Positions 10,096 through 19,135 of a stretch of 64,000 nt of DNA are shown one piece after another. Every line of letters begins with the position of its first letter. Position 1 is the stretch's first letter. A program made the position numbers and the translations under genes. Under the pieces are notes generated by a model that saw nothing but the letters and a program-made list of their open reading frames with translations, was not told the origin of the DNA and searched no databases. The DNA is taken from NCBI RefSeq assembly GCF_014836675.1, contig NZ_JACSQK010000004.1, positions 310,001 to 374,000 of the forward strand, read 5' to 3'. The DNA is from Comamonas avium (lineage in GTDB: Bacteria > Pseudomonadota > Gammaproteobacteria > Burkholderiales > Burkholderiaceae_C).

Positions 10096-10913
10096 GCCCG
10101 AACACAGGCCGTATTGCCGCCACCTTTGAAAAACTGAATGAAGAAGGCCGCAAGGCATTGATTCCTTTTGTGACTGCGGGCTTTCCGTTTGCAGCCATTA
10201 CCCCTTCCCTCATGCACGGCATGGTGGAAGCTGGCTCAGACATCATTGAGCTGGGCGTTCCCTTTTCCGACCCCATGGCTGACGGCCCTGTCATCCAAAA
10301 GGCCGGAGATCGTGCAATTGCCAATGGCGTAGGTCTCAAGCACGTACTGGGTTATGTGCGTGAGTTCCGTCAAAAGAACCACACCACACCTGTGGTGCTG
10401 ATGGGCTACGCCAACCCTATCGAGCGCTACGACCAGGTACACGGAGATGAAGCTTTCATCAACGATGCATCTGAAGCTGGCGTAGATGGCATCTTGGTGG
10501 TGGACTACCCCCCCGAAGAAAGCGAAGTATTTGCAGCCAAACTGCGTGCCAAGCAGATGGATCAAATCTTCTTGCTGGCTCCAACCAGCACGGATGAGCG
10601 CATCCAGCAAGTGGCGCGTATTGCCAGCGGCTATGTTTATTACGTCTCGCTCAAAGGCGTAACAGGCTCTAATGCTCTGGACATTGAGGCTGTGGCTGAA
10701 ATGATGCCTCGCATCAAAAAGCATGTGGCTTTGCCTGTTGGTGTTGGCTTTGGCATCCGTGATGCCCAGACAGCCCATGCAGTGGCCCAAATCGCCGATG
10801 CTGCCATCATTGGCAGCAAGATCATCCAGTTGCTGGAAGATCAACCCCACGAAAAAATTGTCCCGCTTGCCATTGATTTCTTGCGCGGTGTGCGCAAAAC
10901 GATGGACGCATAA
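10092..10913 (+). CDS. trpA: tryptophan synthase alpha chain
   Basis: A 273-residue TIM-barrel subunit that cleaves indole-3-glycerol phosphate to indole and glyceraldehyde 3-phosphate. The catalytic pair corresponds to Glu53 and Asp64 in [15 protein letters not shown], and GVGFGIRD is the phosphate-binding loop. It overlaps trpB by four bases. accD follows after 61 bases, as in many proteobacteria. Confidence 0.98.
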   Translation: MSPNTGRIAATFEKLNEEGRKALIPFVTAGFPFAAITPSLMHGMVEAGSDIIELGVPFSDPMADGPVIQKAGDRAIANGVGLKHVLGYVREFRQKNHTTPVVLMGYANPIERYDQVHGDEAFINDASEAGVDGILVVDYPPEESEVFAAKLRAKQMDQIFLLAPTSTDERIQQVARIASGYVYYVSLKGVTGSNALDIEAVAEMMPRIKKHVALPVGVGFGIRDAQTAHAVAQIADAAIIGSKIIQLLEDQPHEKIVPLAIDFLRGVRKTMDA

Positions 10914-10974
10914 TGCGACCCTTGGCTGCGCGTGCCCTTCTCGCGCAGTCTGATCGCCTTGAAGAGGAAACCGT

Positions 10975-11856
10975 ATGTCCTGGCTCGAAAAACTTCTGCC
11001 TGCCAAAATTCAGCAAACCGAACCCAAGGATCGCATCCAGCAGATCCCTGAAGGCCTGTGGGTCAAGTGCCCCAGCTGTGAGTCGGTGCTCTACAAGACC
11101 GATCTGGAAAGCAACCAGAACGTATGCCCCACCTGTGGCCATCACCACCGCATTGGTGCGCGCGCCCGCTTGAACCATTTCCTGGACGGCGAAGGCCGCT
11201 ATGAAATTGGTCAAGAAGTCATTCCCGTTGACCCATTGAAGTTTCAAGACAGCCGCAAGTACCCCCAGCGCCTGAAAGAAGCGCTGGAAAACACAGGCGA
11301 AACCGATGCTCTGATCGTCATGGGTGGCGCAGTCAAGGGCATTGAAGTGGTTGCAGCCTGCTTTGAGTTCGACTTCATGGGCGGCTCTATGGGTTCTGTC
11401 GTTGGCGAGCGTTTTGTGCGCGGTGTAGAGACTGCCATTGAGCAAAAAGTGCCTTTCCTGTGCTTTACCGCCACCGGTGGTGCGCGCATGCAGGAAGGCC
11501 TGTTGTCGCTGATGCAAATGGCCAAAACCAATGCAGCGCTGACACGTCTGGCCAAAAAGGGCCTGCCCTATATCTCCGTGCTGACCGACCCCACCATGGG
11601 TGGTGTGTCTGCCGGTTTTGCGTTTGTTGGTGACATCGTGATTGCAGAGCCCAAAGCACTGATCGGCTTTGCAGGCCCTCGTGTGATTGAAACCACCGTA
11701 CGCGTCAAGCTGCCCGAAGGCTTCCAGCGCTCAGAATTCCTCAAGGACAAGGGTGCCGTGGACATGATCGTGGATCGCCGCGAGCTGCGCAGTACCATTG
11801 CCAGCAGCCTGGCCATGCTGCAACGTCTGCCTGCCGATGCAGTCGTGCAAGACTAA
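10975..11856 (+). CDS. accD: acetyl-CoA carboxylase carboxyltransferase subunit beta
   Basis: A 293-residue subunit that, with AccA, transfers the carboxyl group from biotin to acetyl-CoA in the first step of fatty acid synthesis. The zinc ribbon is intact: Cys32, Cys35, Cys51 and Cys54 (KCPSC...CPTC). The crotonase-fold core includes [24 protein letters not shown] lies seven bases before the ATG. A strong terminator follows, ending the truA-trp-accD unit; the folC/dedD genes often found downstream in relatives are absent here. Confidence 0.98.
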   Translation: MSWLEKLLPAKIQQTEPKDRIQQIPEGLWVKCPSCESVLYKTDLESNQNVCPTCGHHHRIGARARLNHFLDGEGRYEIGQEVIPVDPLKFQDSRKYPQRLKEALENTGETDALIVMGGAVKGIEVVAACFEFDFMGGSMGSVVGERFVRGVETAIEQKVPFLCFTATGGARMQEGLLSLMQMAKTNAALTRLAKKGLPYISVLTDPTMGGVSAGFAFVGDIVIAEPKALIGFAGPRVIETTVRVKLPEGFQRSEFLKDKGAVDMIVDRRELRSTIASSLAMLQRLPADAVVQD

Positions 11857-11868
11857 ATAGTTCCTCTA

Positions 11869-11901
11869 CAAAAAAAGGCTCCTTGTCAGGAGCCTTTTTT
11901 A
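11869..11901 (+). terminator. intrinsic terminator of accD
   Basis: GGCTCCT-TGTC-AGGAGCC (11877-11894) flanked by A6 and T6. The flanking symmetry could also let it stop transcription from yggT on the other strand. Confidence 0.95.
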
Positions 11902-11945
11902 TTGCCTGCTTTCAGGCTCGCGCCTGCACTGCAGGCGCATGGAGC

Positions 11946-12509
11946 TTAAAAAGCGCTCAGACCCGCCAGCGCGCTGAACTGCAGATTACCGAGAATCATC
12001 AACAGCACCTGCAGCGCGATGATGGCCACCAGTGCCGAAAGGTCAACGCCTCCCAGCAAAGGAATCACTTTGCGCAATGGTCGCAGCAAAGGCTCGCTCA
12101 GACGGTGCAACACACCTGCAATGGGCGAATGCGGCTGCACCCACGACAAGATGGCGTACACAATCAAAATCACGATCAGACCGGTCAGCACCATGCGCAG
12201 CAAGCCAAACAAGGCCAGCAATGGCACCACAGCAACATTGCCGCCAGCTCCCATCAGCAACCACAGCAGCACGTATTGCACCAGCACGACCACCACAGCA
12301 GCGATCAGGCTGGACAGATCGTATCTACTGCGATTGGGTATGACTTTGCGCAACGGCATCACGATCCAGTCGGACAGCGCAAAAACCAGCTGTCCCACGG
12401 GGTTGTTAAATGGTATGCGCTGTGCCTGCATATACACCCGCAACAGGCATGCACCTGCAATCAAACCGCTGATGACTTCCAGCAAAAATTGAAGAATTTG
12501 AACAATCAT
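11946..12509 (-). CDS. YggT family integral membrane protein
   Basis: A 187-residue protein with two YggT repeats, each a pair of membrane helices followed by an amphipathic segment with the repeat signature (VMPLRKVIPN in the first, LRPLRKVIPLLGG in the second). MIVQILQFLLEVISGLIAGA begins the first helix, so I start at 12509 rather than the further upstream ATG. The role of YggT proteins is poorly defined; links to osmotic or ionic stress and, in other lineages, division-associated or Sec-related functions have been proposed. It is divergent from the next gene and convergent with accD. Confidence 0.9.
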   Translation of the reverse strand: MIVQILQFLLEVISGLIAGACLLRVYMQAQRIPFNNPVGQLVFALSDWIVMPLRKVIPNRSRYDLSSLIAAVVVVLVQYVLLWLLMGAGGNVAVVPLLALFGLLRMVLTGLIVILIVYAILSWVQPHSPIAGVLHRLSEPLLRPLRKVIPLLGGVDLSALVAIIALQVLLMILGNLQFSALAGLSAF

Positions 12510-12635
12510 GTAGATCGATAAGGTTGAAGAACTACGTGGATAAAAACACCCCACATGCAAGTGCGCGCGGCGTCAACCTACGCAACCCCATGTGCACTGC
12601 AAGTCATCATAGCCAGCGTACAGGTATCTGAAACC

Positions 12636-13259
12636 ATGACCTCTTCGCTCACACTCGTTTCTCTGCCACTTTTTCCGCTGCATACGGTGTTGTTTCCTGG
12701 TGGCTATCTGCCGTTGCGAGTGTTTGAGCTACGTTACCGCATGATGGTGCGCTGCTGTCGTGAGCAAGGTGCGCCATTTGGTGTCGTCACACTGCGCAGT
12801 GGCCATGAAACGCGCCTGCACGATCAGCCGCTGGAGACATTTCACGCTGTGGGCACCATTGCCCATATTGATTCGGTAACACACCTCAGCAGCGGTCTGG
12901 AGCTGATTGAATGCTCTGGCAAAGACCGGTTTCGCCTGACCCAGGCCCGTCCCCTGCCCAGTGGCCTGTGGGTGGCAGATGTGCAGCTGCTGGCCGCCGA
13001 TGTCCCCGTGCCCATTCCAGCAGACCTGCGCCACGCAGCCACGGCGCTTGAGCAAGTGCTGCACAAGCTGGAGCAACCCCATTTAGACAATGTGAGCGAA
13101 CAGCATTTTCTCGATTGCGGGTGGGTGGCCAACCGCTGGTGTGAGTTGCTGCCCATGAATGACCATTTACAGCTGCAGATGCTGGAGCTTGACAGCCCGC
13201 TGTTGCGGCTGGAGCTGGTGACAGATGCACTGGAGCGGGCTGGCATTGCCTCTCAATGA
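12636..13259 (+). CDS. Lon substrate-binding (LON N-terminal) domain protein
   Basis: A 207-residue protein consisting of only the Lon N-terminal domain, with LPLFPLHTVLFPGGYLPLRVFE as the diagnostic first strands and helix and no ATPase or protease part. Stand-alone LON-domain proteins are common in proteobacteria; they may bind unfolded substrates, but the role is unproven. The ATG at 12636 matches the domain start; in-frame codons further upstream overlap the yggT promoter region. It is followed by a repeat and then lysS. Confidence 0.87.
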   Translation: MTSSLTLVSLPLFPLHTVLFPGGYLPLRVFELRYRMMVRCCREQGAPFGVVTLRSGHETRLHDQPLETFHAVGTIAHIDSVTHLSSGLELIECSGKDRFRLTQARPLPSGLWVADVQLLAADVPVPIPADLRHAATALEQVLHKLEQPHLDNVSEQHFLDCGWVANRWCELLPMNDHLQLQMLELDSPLLRLELVTDALERAGIASQ

Positions 13260-13270
13260 CTTATTAAAAA

Positions 13271-13355
13271 TATAGCTACCAGCGCATACACAGCAGCACT
13301 TATAGATACATTTATTGCTAAAACCTTTTAAATACAAGCGCTTACAGCTATACAT
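13271..13355. repeat. dispersed intergenic repeat, paired-arm copy
   Basis: The left arm TAGCTACCAGCGCATAC begins at 13273. The right arm, read as reverse complement of 13334-13350, is TAGCTGTAAGCGCTTGT. The AT-rich core lies between, and the family is the same as at 1440-1528. It occupies most of the 234-base gap before lysS. Confidence 0.55.
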
Positions 13356-13493
13356 TTAATAAACAACACCATGTCACAACGTGCTTTCACAAAGAAAGTG
13401 CCGAGATTGTGGCAACGGCATGCTGAAACAGCGCAAAAAAACTAAAATCATTGGTTTTGGCTTGCCTCCTCAGCCTTAGCGCTGCGCTCATCC

Positions 13494-15041
13494 ATGTCTG
13501 AACATCCAAACACTCCCGAGGCAGAAGTTACTGCCCCCCAAGACGAAAACAAACTGATCGCTGAGCGCCGCGAAAAACTCAAAGCCTTGCGCGAGTCTTC
13601 CAAGGCCAGCGGTAGCGTGGCGTTCCCCAACGATTTCAAGCCTGCCAACCGCGCACTGCCTTTGGTTCAAACCTATGGCGACAAAGATGCTCAAGCGCTG
13701 GACGCCGAAGCGGTCACCGTCTCCGTAGGCGGGCGCATGATGCTCAAGCGCGTCATGGGTAAAGCCAGTTTTGCCACCGTGCAAGATGCCACAGGCCGTA
13801 TTCAGGCCTACATCACCCGCGATGCCGTAGGTGAAGACATATACGCCGACTTCAAGAAGTGGGATCTGGGCGACATCATTGCCGTTGAAGGCGTGCTGAT
13901 GAAAACCAAGACCGGCGAGCTGTCGATCAAGGCCACCAAGATTCGCATGCTCACCAAGAGCCTGCGCCCCATGCCCGACAAGTTCCACGGCATGGCAGAC
14001 CCCGAGCAAAAGGTGCGCCAGCGCTACGTGGATTTGATGATGAACGAAGAAGCGCGCAACCGCTTCATGGCCCGCAGCAAGGCGGTGGCCGGTATTCGTG
14101 ACTTCATGGTGCAGCACGGTTTCCTGGAAGTGGAAACCCCCATGCTGCACCCTATCCCCGGCGGCGCCAATGCCAAGCCCTTCGTCACGCACCACAATGC
14201 GCTGGACCAGGAGATGTACCTGCGCATTGCGCCCGAGCTGTACTTGAAGCGCCTGATCGTTGGTGGCTTTGAGCGCGTGTTCGAGATCAACCGCAACTTC
14301 CGTAACGAAGGTATCTCGGTGCGTCACAACCCCGAGTTCACCATGATGGAGTTCTATGCGGCCTACTGGAACTATCAGGACCTGATGGACTACACCGAGC
14401 AACTGGTACGCGACGCAGCCATGAAGGCAGTGGGCACACTGGAATGCACGTACGGCGGCAAGCCTGTCGATCTGGCCAAGCCTTTCGAGCGCTTGACCAT
14501 CCCTGAAGCCATCGTCAAGTTCACCGAAGCCGGCGACAACGTCACCAGTCGCGAATGGCTGACCAATGCCCTCAAGAAGCTGGGCATGAGCGAAGACAAG
14601 GACAAGCTATCGACCCGATCGCTGGCCAGCCTGCAGGTGTTTTACTTCGAAGAAGTGGTCGAAGAGAAGCTGTGGAACCCCACCTTCATCATGGAGCACC
14701 CCACAGAAATTTCACCACTGGCCCGCGCCAACGATGAGCGCCCCGAAGTGACCGAACGCTTTGAGCTATACATCACAGGCCGTGAATTTGGTAATGGCTT
14801 CTCGGAGCTGAATGACGCCGAAGATCAGGCTGCCCGTTTCAACGCCCAGGTGGAAGCCAAGGACAGCGGTGACGACGAAGCCATGTATTTCGACCACGAC
14901 TTTGTGCGCGCCTTGGAATATGGCATGCCCCCTACCGGCGGCTGCGGTATCGGTATTGACCGCCTGCTGATGCTGCTGACCGACAGCGCCAGCATCCGTG
15001 ATGTCATCCTGTTTCCCGCACTGCGCCGCGAGCAAGTCTGA
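13494..15041 (+). CDS. lysS: lysyl-tRNA synthetase (class II)
   Basis: A 515-residue class II synthetase: an N-terminal OB-fold anticodon-binding domain (about 60-170) and the catalytic core with motif 2 ([20 protein letters not shown]) and motif 3 ([16 protein letters not shown]). It charges tRNA-Lys with lysine. The start ATG begins [16 protein letters not shown], a flexible tail typical of betaproteobacterial LysS. A strong terminator follows 25 bases downstream. Confidence 0.98.
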   Translation: MSEHPNTPEAEVTAPQDENKLIAERREKLKALRESSKASGSVAFPNDFKPANRALPLVQTYGDKDAQALDAEAVTVSVGGRMMLKRVMGKASFATVQDATGRIQAYITRDAVGEDIYADFKKWDLGDIIAVEGVLMKTKTGELSIKATKIRMLTKSLRPMPDKFHGMADPEQKVRQRYVDLMMNEEARNRFMARSKAVAGIRDFMVQHGFLEVETPMLHPIPGGANAKPFVTHHNALDQEMYLRIAPELYLKRLIVGGFERVFEINRNFRNEGISVRHNPEFTMMEFYAAYWNYQDLMDYTEQLVRDAAMKAVGTLECTYGGKPVDLAKPFERLTIPEAIVKFTEAGDNVTSREWLTNALKKLGMSEDKDKLSTRSLASLQVFYFEEVVEEKLWNPTFIMEHPTEISPLARANDERPEVTERFELYITGREFGNGFSELNDAEDQAARFNAQVEAKDSGDDEAMYFDHDFVRALEYGMPPTGGCGIGIDRLLMLLTDSASIRDVILFPALRREQV

Positions 15042-15066
15042 CGCTGACGCGGTACAAGATGTAACG

Positions 15067-15100
15067 GTATACCCGGCCTCGGCTGGGTATACTTTTTTTT
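15067..15100 (+). terminator. intrinsic terminator of lysS
   Basis: Stem GTATACCCGGC-CTCG-GCTGGGTATAC (15067-15092), 11 pairs with one wobble, followed by eight T residues. Confidence 0.95.
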
Positions 15101-15156
15101 ACACCTTGTTTTTCAACGCAACCAGAGCGTGACAGGCCTTTTTCTCTGCGCAGCCC

Positions 15157-16224
15157 ATGAATACCCCGACTATCCCTCCACCGGCAATCCTTGGTTCAAA
15201 AGGTCTGGCTCCTGGAACTATCCACATTGCCGGGCAAGGAATATCCAACATTCGTGTGCTGGTGGTAGATGATCAAAACTCTGTGCGCCAACTGATTGCG
15301 TACGAGCTCAAGCGCAGCGGTGCCACCGAGGTCTACCAGGCCAACGATGCAGACAGCGCTTTGGAGTTGTTTCAAAAACACCGTCCCGATCTGGTGTTGC
15401 TGGATATACGTCTGCCAGGCAAAGATGGCTACTGGGTGGCAAGGCGACTGCGTGAAAGCGAGAACGGGGACTGGACACCTATCATCTTTCTGTCAGGTCT
15501 GGACAGTGATCTGGACGTCTGGCAAGGCATTGAATCCGGTGGCGACGATTACCTCGTCAAACCTGTCAAACCGATTGTCTTGATGGCCAAACTGCGTGCC
15601 ATGCAGCGGCTGCTGGATATGCGCCGCCGCCTGGTCAGCATGTCTGCCGAGCTGCGCCAGGCCAACCAGCGCCTGAATCACATGGTGGAGATAGATCCGC
15701 TCACCGGTCTGGTCAACCGCCGGGGACTGGAGCGCATCTTGCACTCTGAAATTGATGCAGCGCGCCGGGAGCAGCAACCCATGACGTTGATGCTGTGTGA
15801 TCTGGATTTTTTCAAAACCTACAACGACAGTCTGGGCCACCTGAAGGGTGATGACTGCCTGCGTGAAGTGGGCCGTTTGCTGCAGGACGTCTGTGTGCGC
15901 CCGCGCGATGTGGCGTTTCGCTATGGCGGGGAAGAGTTTGCTCTGCTACTGCCCAGTACCCCGCGCTCTGGTGCGATGACTTTTGCCCGGGCTCTGGGCA
16001 ACGTCTTGCGCAAACGGACCATTCCGCATCCGGCCAGTTCGGTTTCGGAGTTCCTGACGATCTCCGGTGGTATCACCACCTGCATCCCAGACAGCAACAC
16101 CGACCAGGAAAGCCTGATCATGCGCGCAGACCAGGCGCTCTACACCGCTAAAGCCCAAGGCAGAGACCGGTTTTTTAGCTTTGAAATGCAGATGGATACC
16201 ATTGAGCAATTGCGTACGCGCTAG
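15157..16224 (+). CDS. response regulator with GGDEF domain (PleD-like diguanylate cyclase)
   Basis: A 355-residue cytoplasmic protein. The receiver domain (about 32-155) has the acidic pair in VVDDQ, phospho-acceptor Asp83 in LLDIRLPG and the conserved Lys in LVKPVKP. A linker helix leads to a GGDEF domain (about 185-345) with an intact GGEEF at 257-261 and an RxxD inhibitory site (RPRD, 248-251) exactly five residues before it. An active, product-inhibited cyclic-di-GMP synthase controlled by phosphorylation is expected. No histidine kinase is adjacent. It lies between two terminators, so it is probably monocistronic. Confidence 0.93.
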   Translation: MNTPTIPPPAILGSKGLAPGTIHIAGQGISNIRVLVVDDQNSVRQLIAYELKRSGATEVYQANDADSALELFQKHRPDLVLLDIRLPGKDGYWVARRLRESENGDWTPIIFLSGLDSDLDVWQGIESGGDDYLVKPVKPIVLMAKLRAMQRLLDMRRRLVSMSAELRQANQRLNHMVEIDPLTGLVNRRGLERILHSEIDAARREQQPMTLMLCDLDFFKTYNDSLGHLKGDDCLREVGRLLQDVCVRPRDVAFRYGGEEFALLLPSTPRSGAMTFARALGNVLRKRTIPHPASSVSEFLTISGGITTCIPDSNTDQESLIMRADQALYTAKAQGRDRFFSFEMQMDTIEQLRTR

Positions 16225-16247
16225 CCTCAGGCGCATGCTGTCCACCC

Positions 16248-16275
16248 AGGGCACCCCAAGGTGCCCTTTGCTTTT
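16248..16275 (+). terminator. intrinsic terminator of the REC-GGDEF gene
   Basis: GGGCACC-CCAA-GGTGCCC (16249-16266) followed by TTTGCTTTT. A GTG start for the next gene at 16261 would fall inside this hairpin, which argues for a later start. Confidence 0.85.
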
Positions 16276-16296
16276 ATTGAATTTGGAATTTTTGTT

Positions 16297-16968
16297 GTGA
16301 CTTTGATTGATCGTTTTGCCACTTTGCGTGCCCACCTTCCGGTATGGATGCAAGACTGGCTGGAGGTTGCCATCCCCGTGCTGCAAATGCTGCTGATCAT
16401 TGTTGTGGCCTGGGTATTGCATCGCCTGTTCAGGCGTGTGATCAAGCGTGCCAGTGACCACTATGAATTCCCGCATGAGCTGCTCATGCCCATCAACACC
16501 GTGGTGCGCTGGCTCATTATTGCCGGCTCGGTGCTGTTGATCTTGGAGCGACTGGGCGTTTCGGCCAGTGTGCTGTGGTCAGCCTTTACGGGGTTTGCCA
16601 CTGTTGGTGCCGTTGCCTTCTTCGCCGCATGGAGCGTGCTGTCCAACCTGTTTTGCGCTTTCCTGATTTTTACGGTGGGGCCTTTTCGCGTCGGCGACCA
16701 CATTGAAGTGCTGGACACAGCAGAAAAACCGGGGGCACTGGGCCGCGTGGTAGACATCAATCTGCTCTACACCACGCTGGAAGACGCGACGGTGGCCGAC
16801 CCCGGCACACTGATTCAAATCCCCAATTCGCTGATCTTCCAGCGCGTGGTGCGACGCTGGCGCATGGGCACTCCCGTGCCAGCCGACAAACTGCATCAAC
16901 CAGCACCTGCGGCGAACAATGCGGCTTCTGAACCTTCACCCGCCCCAAAAAGCGCCACCTTTCCTTAA
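16297..16968 (+). CDS. small mechanosensitive channel (MscS family)
   Basis: About 223 residues. Three hydrophobic segments are visible: around VLQMLLIIVVAWVLHRLF, WLIIAGSVLLILERLG and the pore-lining helix GFATVGAVAFFAAWSVLSNL. These are followed by the MscS beta domain (FRVGDHIEVL...GRVVDINLLYTTLE...IPNSLIF). The large C-terminal cage domain is missing and replaced by a short Ala/Pro-rich tail. The start is uncertain: GTG at 16297 has GGA nine bases upstream, and the earlier GTG at 16261 lies in the preceding terminator. Confidence 0.85.
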   Translation: MTLIDRFATLRAHLPVWMQDWLEVAIPVLQMLLIIVVAWVLHRLFRRVIKRASDHYEFPHELLMPINTVVRWLIIAGSVLLILERLGVSASVLWSAFTGFATVGAVAFFAAWSVLSNLFCAFLIFTVGPFRVGDHIEVLDTAEKPGALGRVVDINLLYTTLEDATVADPGTLIQIPNSLIFQRVVRRWRMGTPVPADKLHQPAPAANNAASEPSPAPKSATFP

Positions 16969-16994
16969 GAACTAACAATCGGTCATCCACACCC

Positions 16995-17026
16995 AAGGCC
17001 CTGTTGCACTACGACAGGGCCTTTTT
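16995..17026 (+). terminator. intrinsic terminator of the MscS-type gene
   Basis: AAGGCCCTGT (16995-17004) pairs with ACAGGGCCTT (17014-17023), then T residues to 17026. Confidence 0.93.
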
Positions 17027-17049
17027 GCATGCTGCCGTGAATGCTCGTA

Positions 17050-17077
17050 TGCATGCGCGCGTCCATGTGCGCATGCA
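17050..17077. promoter_or_regulatory. perfect 9-bp dyad upstream of encapsulin operon
   Basis: TGCATGCGC (17050-17058) and GCGCATGCA (17069-17077) are perfect inverted repeats with a 10-base spacer in the 314-base gap between the preceding terminator and the rhodanese gene. No T run follows, so it is not a terminator. It could be an operator, for instance for the XRE regulator in the operon; this is inference. Confidence 0.4.
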
Positions 17078-17122
17078 CTCATCTGTTTGGCAATCTGAAA
17101 AACAAGCCAGAAGACACCTCTC

Positions 17123-17157
17123 TTGGCTTGGCTTGGCTTGGCTTGGCTTGGCTTGGC
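17123..17157. repeat. (TTGGC)7 pentanucleotide tandem repeat
   Basis: Seven perfect copies of TTGGC, followed by a CTGG remnant. Pentamer tracts of this length are prone to slipped-strand change. It lies 184 bases before the rhodanese ATG, in non-coding DNA as far as I can tell, so copy number would alter promoter spacing rather than a reading frame. Confidence 0.9.
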
Positions 17158-17340
17158 CTGGTCTGTTTCACCAGCAAACGCTGCACACACAAGGTGGTCT
17201 TGAGCGCCCACCAGAGCCTTTTGACTTAACTGTTTTTTGCAGAAGCTCATCTGTTTTCCTTCGTTGGAAAGCCGTTGCACCTGGCTCACCATGACTGCTA
17301 TCGCCATCAATCTTTGAAGCAAAGACTGGAACCTAGCAGC

Positions 17341-17826
17341 ATGACTGACACCGCAATCCCAACGCTGCCCCCCGCCCTGCAGCAAGCCCAAGCACTGGCA
17401 CAGCAACACAACCTGCCGTATGCAGGTTCAGTCCCTCCCCAGCAGGCCTGGCAACTGGTGCAGCAAGGTCTGGCCCTGCTGGTTGATGTGCGCACCACCG
17501 AAGAGCGTCAATTCGTAGGCCGTGTGCCTGATAGCTTGCACGTGGCATGGGCTACCGGCACCGCGCTGAATCGCAACCCCCGGTTTGCACGTGAACTGGC
17601 GGCTTTGCAGTTGCGTCAGGCGGCTGCGCCCGATCAGTTACCTGCCGTGCTCTTGCTGTGCCGCAGCGGTAAACGCTCTGCCCTTGCTGCGCAAGAGGCG
17701 GCTAAAGCCGGCATTGCCCACATCTTCAATGTCAGCGAAGGGTTCGAAGGCGATCTCGACGATGTGCAACAGCGCGGCCACTTCAATGGCTGGCGTTTTT
17801 ACGGACTGCCCTGGGTGCAGGACTGA
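17341..17826 (+). CDS. rhodanese-like sulfurtransferase, encapsulin operon
   Basis: A 161-residue single rhodanese domain. VDVRTTEERQFVGRVPDSLHVAW is the CH2A-like N-terminal motif, and the active loop CRSGKRS starts with the catalytic Cys107, which would carry a persulfide. The ATG at 17341 is preferred over an upstream in-frame codon at 17275 because the domain and coding pattern start here. It is the first gene of a five-gene run with epsC-type serine acetyltransferase, an XRE regulator, encapsulin and cysteine desulfurase. Sulfane sulfur released by the desulfurase is a plausible substrate (inference). Confidence 0.92.
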   Translation: MTDTAIPTLPPALQQAQALAQQHNLPYAGSVPPQQAWQLVQQGLALLVDVRTTEERQFVGRVPDSLHVAWATGTALNRNPRFARELAALQLRQAAAPDQLPAVLLLCRSGKRSALAAQEAAKAGIAHIFNVSEGFEGDLDDVQQRGHFNGWRFYGLPWVQD

Positions 17827-17852
17827 GCCCCTCAATCCTTGAAGACCCCATC

Positions 17853-18791
17853 ATGAGCACTTACAACATTTCTGAAATCGTTCAGCAACTGCGCCAGGTT
17901 CGGGATCAATGGCGTGAACAGCAAAACCGCACGGACCAAAGCCACCGCGAGTTTCCCTCGCGCGATGCCATAGCTCACGCTGTCGATGCCCTCAAGGGCG
18001 CCCTTTACCCGCTACGTCTGGGGCCACCCGATCTGCGCCACGCGGGGGAAGACTTTTATGTCGGCCACACACTGGACACCGCCTTGCAGGCTTTGCAGAC
18101 GCAGGCGCTGACCGAGCTGCAATATCGCCAGCGCGGCGAAGGCCAGCCCGCCCATGAGATTGCGGCACAGGCCCAGCAAGCTGTGCTCACCTTTGCGCGC
18201 AACTTACCCAGTCTGCGCCGCTTGCTGGATACCGACGTGCTGGCTGCATTCCAGGGTGACCCGGCAGCACGCAGTGTGGATGAAGTGGTGCTCAGCTACC
18301 CCGGCGTGCTGGCTTTGATTCACCACCGCATTGCCCATGTTTTCTACCAGCTCCAGCTGCCGCTGCTGGCACGCATCATCTCTGAGCTGGCACATGGGCA
18401 AACGGGCATCGACATTCACCCCGGTGCACAGATTGATGCAGGCTTTTTTATCGACCACGGCACCGGCGTTGTGATTGGGGAGACCACTGTCATTGGCCGC
18501 AATGTGCGTCTGTATCAGGCCGTGACGCTGGGGGCCAAACGTTTTCCCAAAGATGCACAAGGCCACCTGCAAAAGGGCTGGGCACGCCATCCCATCGTGC
18601 AGGACGACGTGGTGATCTACGCCGGAGCCACCATTTTGGGCCGGGTCACTATTGGCCAAGGCGCAGTGATTGGCGGCAATGTCTGGGTCACGGACGATGT
18701 GCCTGCCGGTGCCCACGTCAGCCAGGCCAGCTTGCAGCAGGCCCACCATGTGGCCCATGTGCAAACGGCCACTGCCCACGCAGTGGTGTAA
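17853..18791 (+). CDS. cysE: serine O-acetyltransferase (EpsC type)
   Basis: A 312-residue protein with an N-terminal helical domain and a C-terminal left-handed beta helix of hexapeptide repeats (IDIHPGAQIDAGFFIDHGTG, VVIGETTVIGRNV, VVIYAGATILG, VTIGQGAVIGGN). It acetylates serine to O-acetylserine, the carbon precursor of cysteine. The extended N-terminus and INIHPGA-like motif place it in the EpsC subgroup found beside family 2A encapsulins. It follows rhodanese by 26 bases and precedes the XRE gene by two, so the genes are co-transcribed. Confidence 0.93.
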   Translation: MSTYNISEIVQQLRQVRDQWREQQNRTDQSHREFPSRDAIAHAVDALKGALYPLRLGPPDLRHAGEDFYVGHTLDTALQALQTQALTELQYRQRGEGQPAHEIAAQAQQAVLTFARNLPSLRRLLDTDVLAAFQGDPAARSVDEVVLSYPGVLALIHHRIAHVFYQLQLPLLARIISELAHGQTGIDIHPGAQIDAGFFIDHGTGVVIGETTVIGRNVRLYQAVTLGAKRFPKDAQGHLQKGWARHPIVQDDVVIYAGATILGRVTIGQGAVIGGNVWVTDDVPAGAHVSQASLQQAHHVAHVQTATAHAVV

Positions 18792-18793
18792 GC

Positions 18794-19069
18794 ATGCTGT
18801 CCCAGCACTTTGTCCAAGACTTTGGCATGGCGGTGCGCCAGTTGCGCGAGGTGCGCAACTGGTCGCAGGAGCAGCTGGCCGGGCACTCCGACCTCAACCG
18901 CTCTTACCTGGGCGAGATTGAACGTGGCCAGGTCAGCCCCTCCCTGATCACCCTGCACAAATTGGCGCAAGCCTTTCAGATGAGCGCCACCGAACTGATT
19001 GTGCAGACCGAGCGCATCAGCCTGTTGCGCGAAAGCCAACGCTTGCGCTTGGCGGCTATAGCAGGTTGA
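18794..19069 (+). CDS. XRE family helix-turn-helix regulator, encapsulin operon
   Basis: A 91-residue DNA-binding protein: a Cro/C1-type HTH at about residues 14-68 (LREVRNWSQEQLAGHSDLNR, then YLGEIERGQVSPSLITL), followed by a short helical tail, with no ligand-binding domain. It starts two bases after the serine acetyltransferase stop and 66 bases before the encapsulin gene. A role in controlling this operon is likely from position but unproven; the dyad at 17050-17077 is a candidate site. Confidence 0.92.
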   Translation: MLSQHFVQDFGMAVRQLREVRNWSQEQLAGHSDLNRSYLGEIERGQVSPSLITLHKLAQAFQMSATELIVQTERISLLRESQRLRLAAIAG

Positions 19070-19135
19070 GGCCACGCGCCACCCATTGAAAACTCTGGCT
19101 TTCTCCCCGACATCCATCCCTCAGGAGCTTCGTTC

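Noticed and set aside
16261..16296. Earlier GTG start for the MscS-type gene
   Set aside because: The codon lies in the stem of the preceding terminator; the later GTG has a better ribosome site.
17004..17294. Open frames through the (TTGGC)7 tract on both strands as a phase-variable gene
   Set aside because: Neither translation shows a domain or ribosome site, and one begins inside the preceding terminator. The tract is treated as non-coding.
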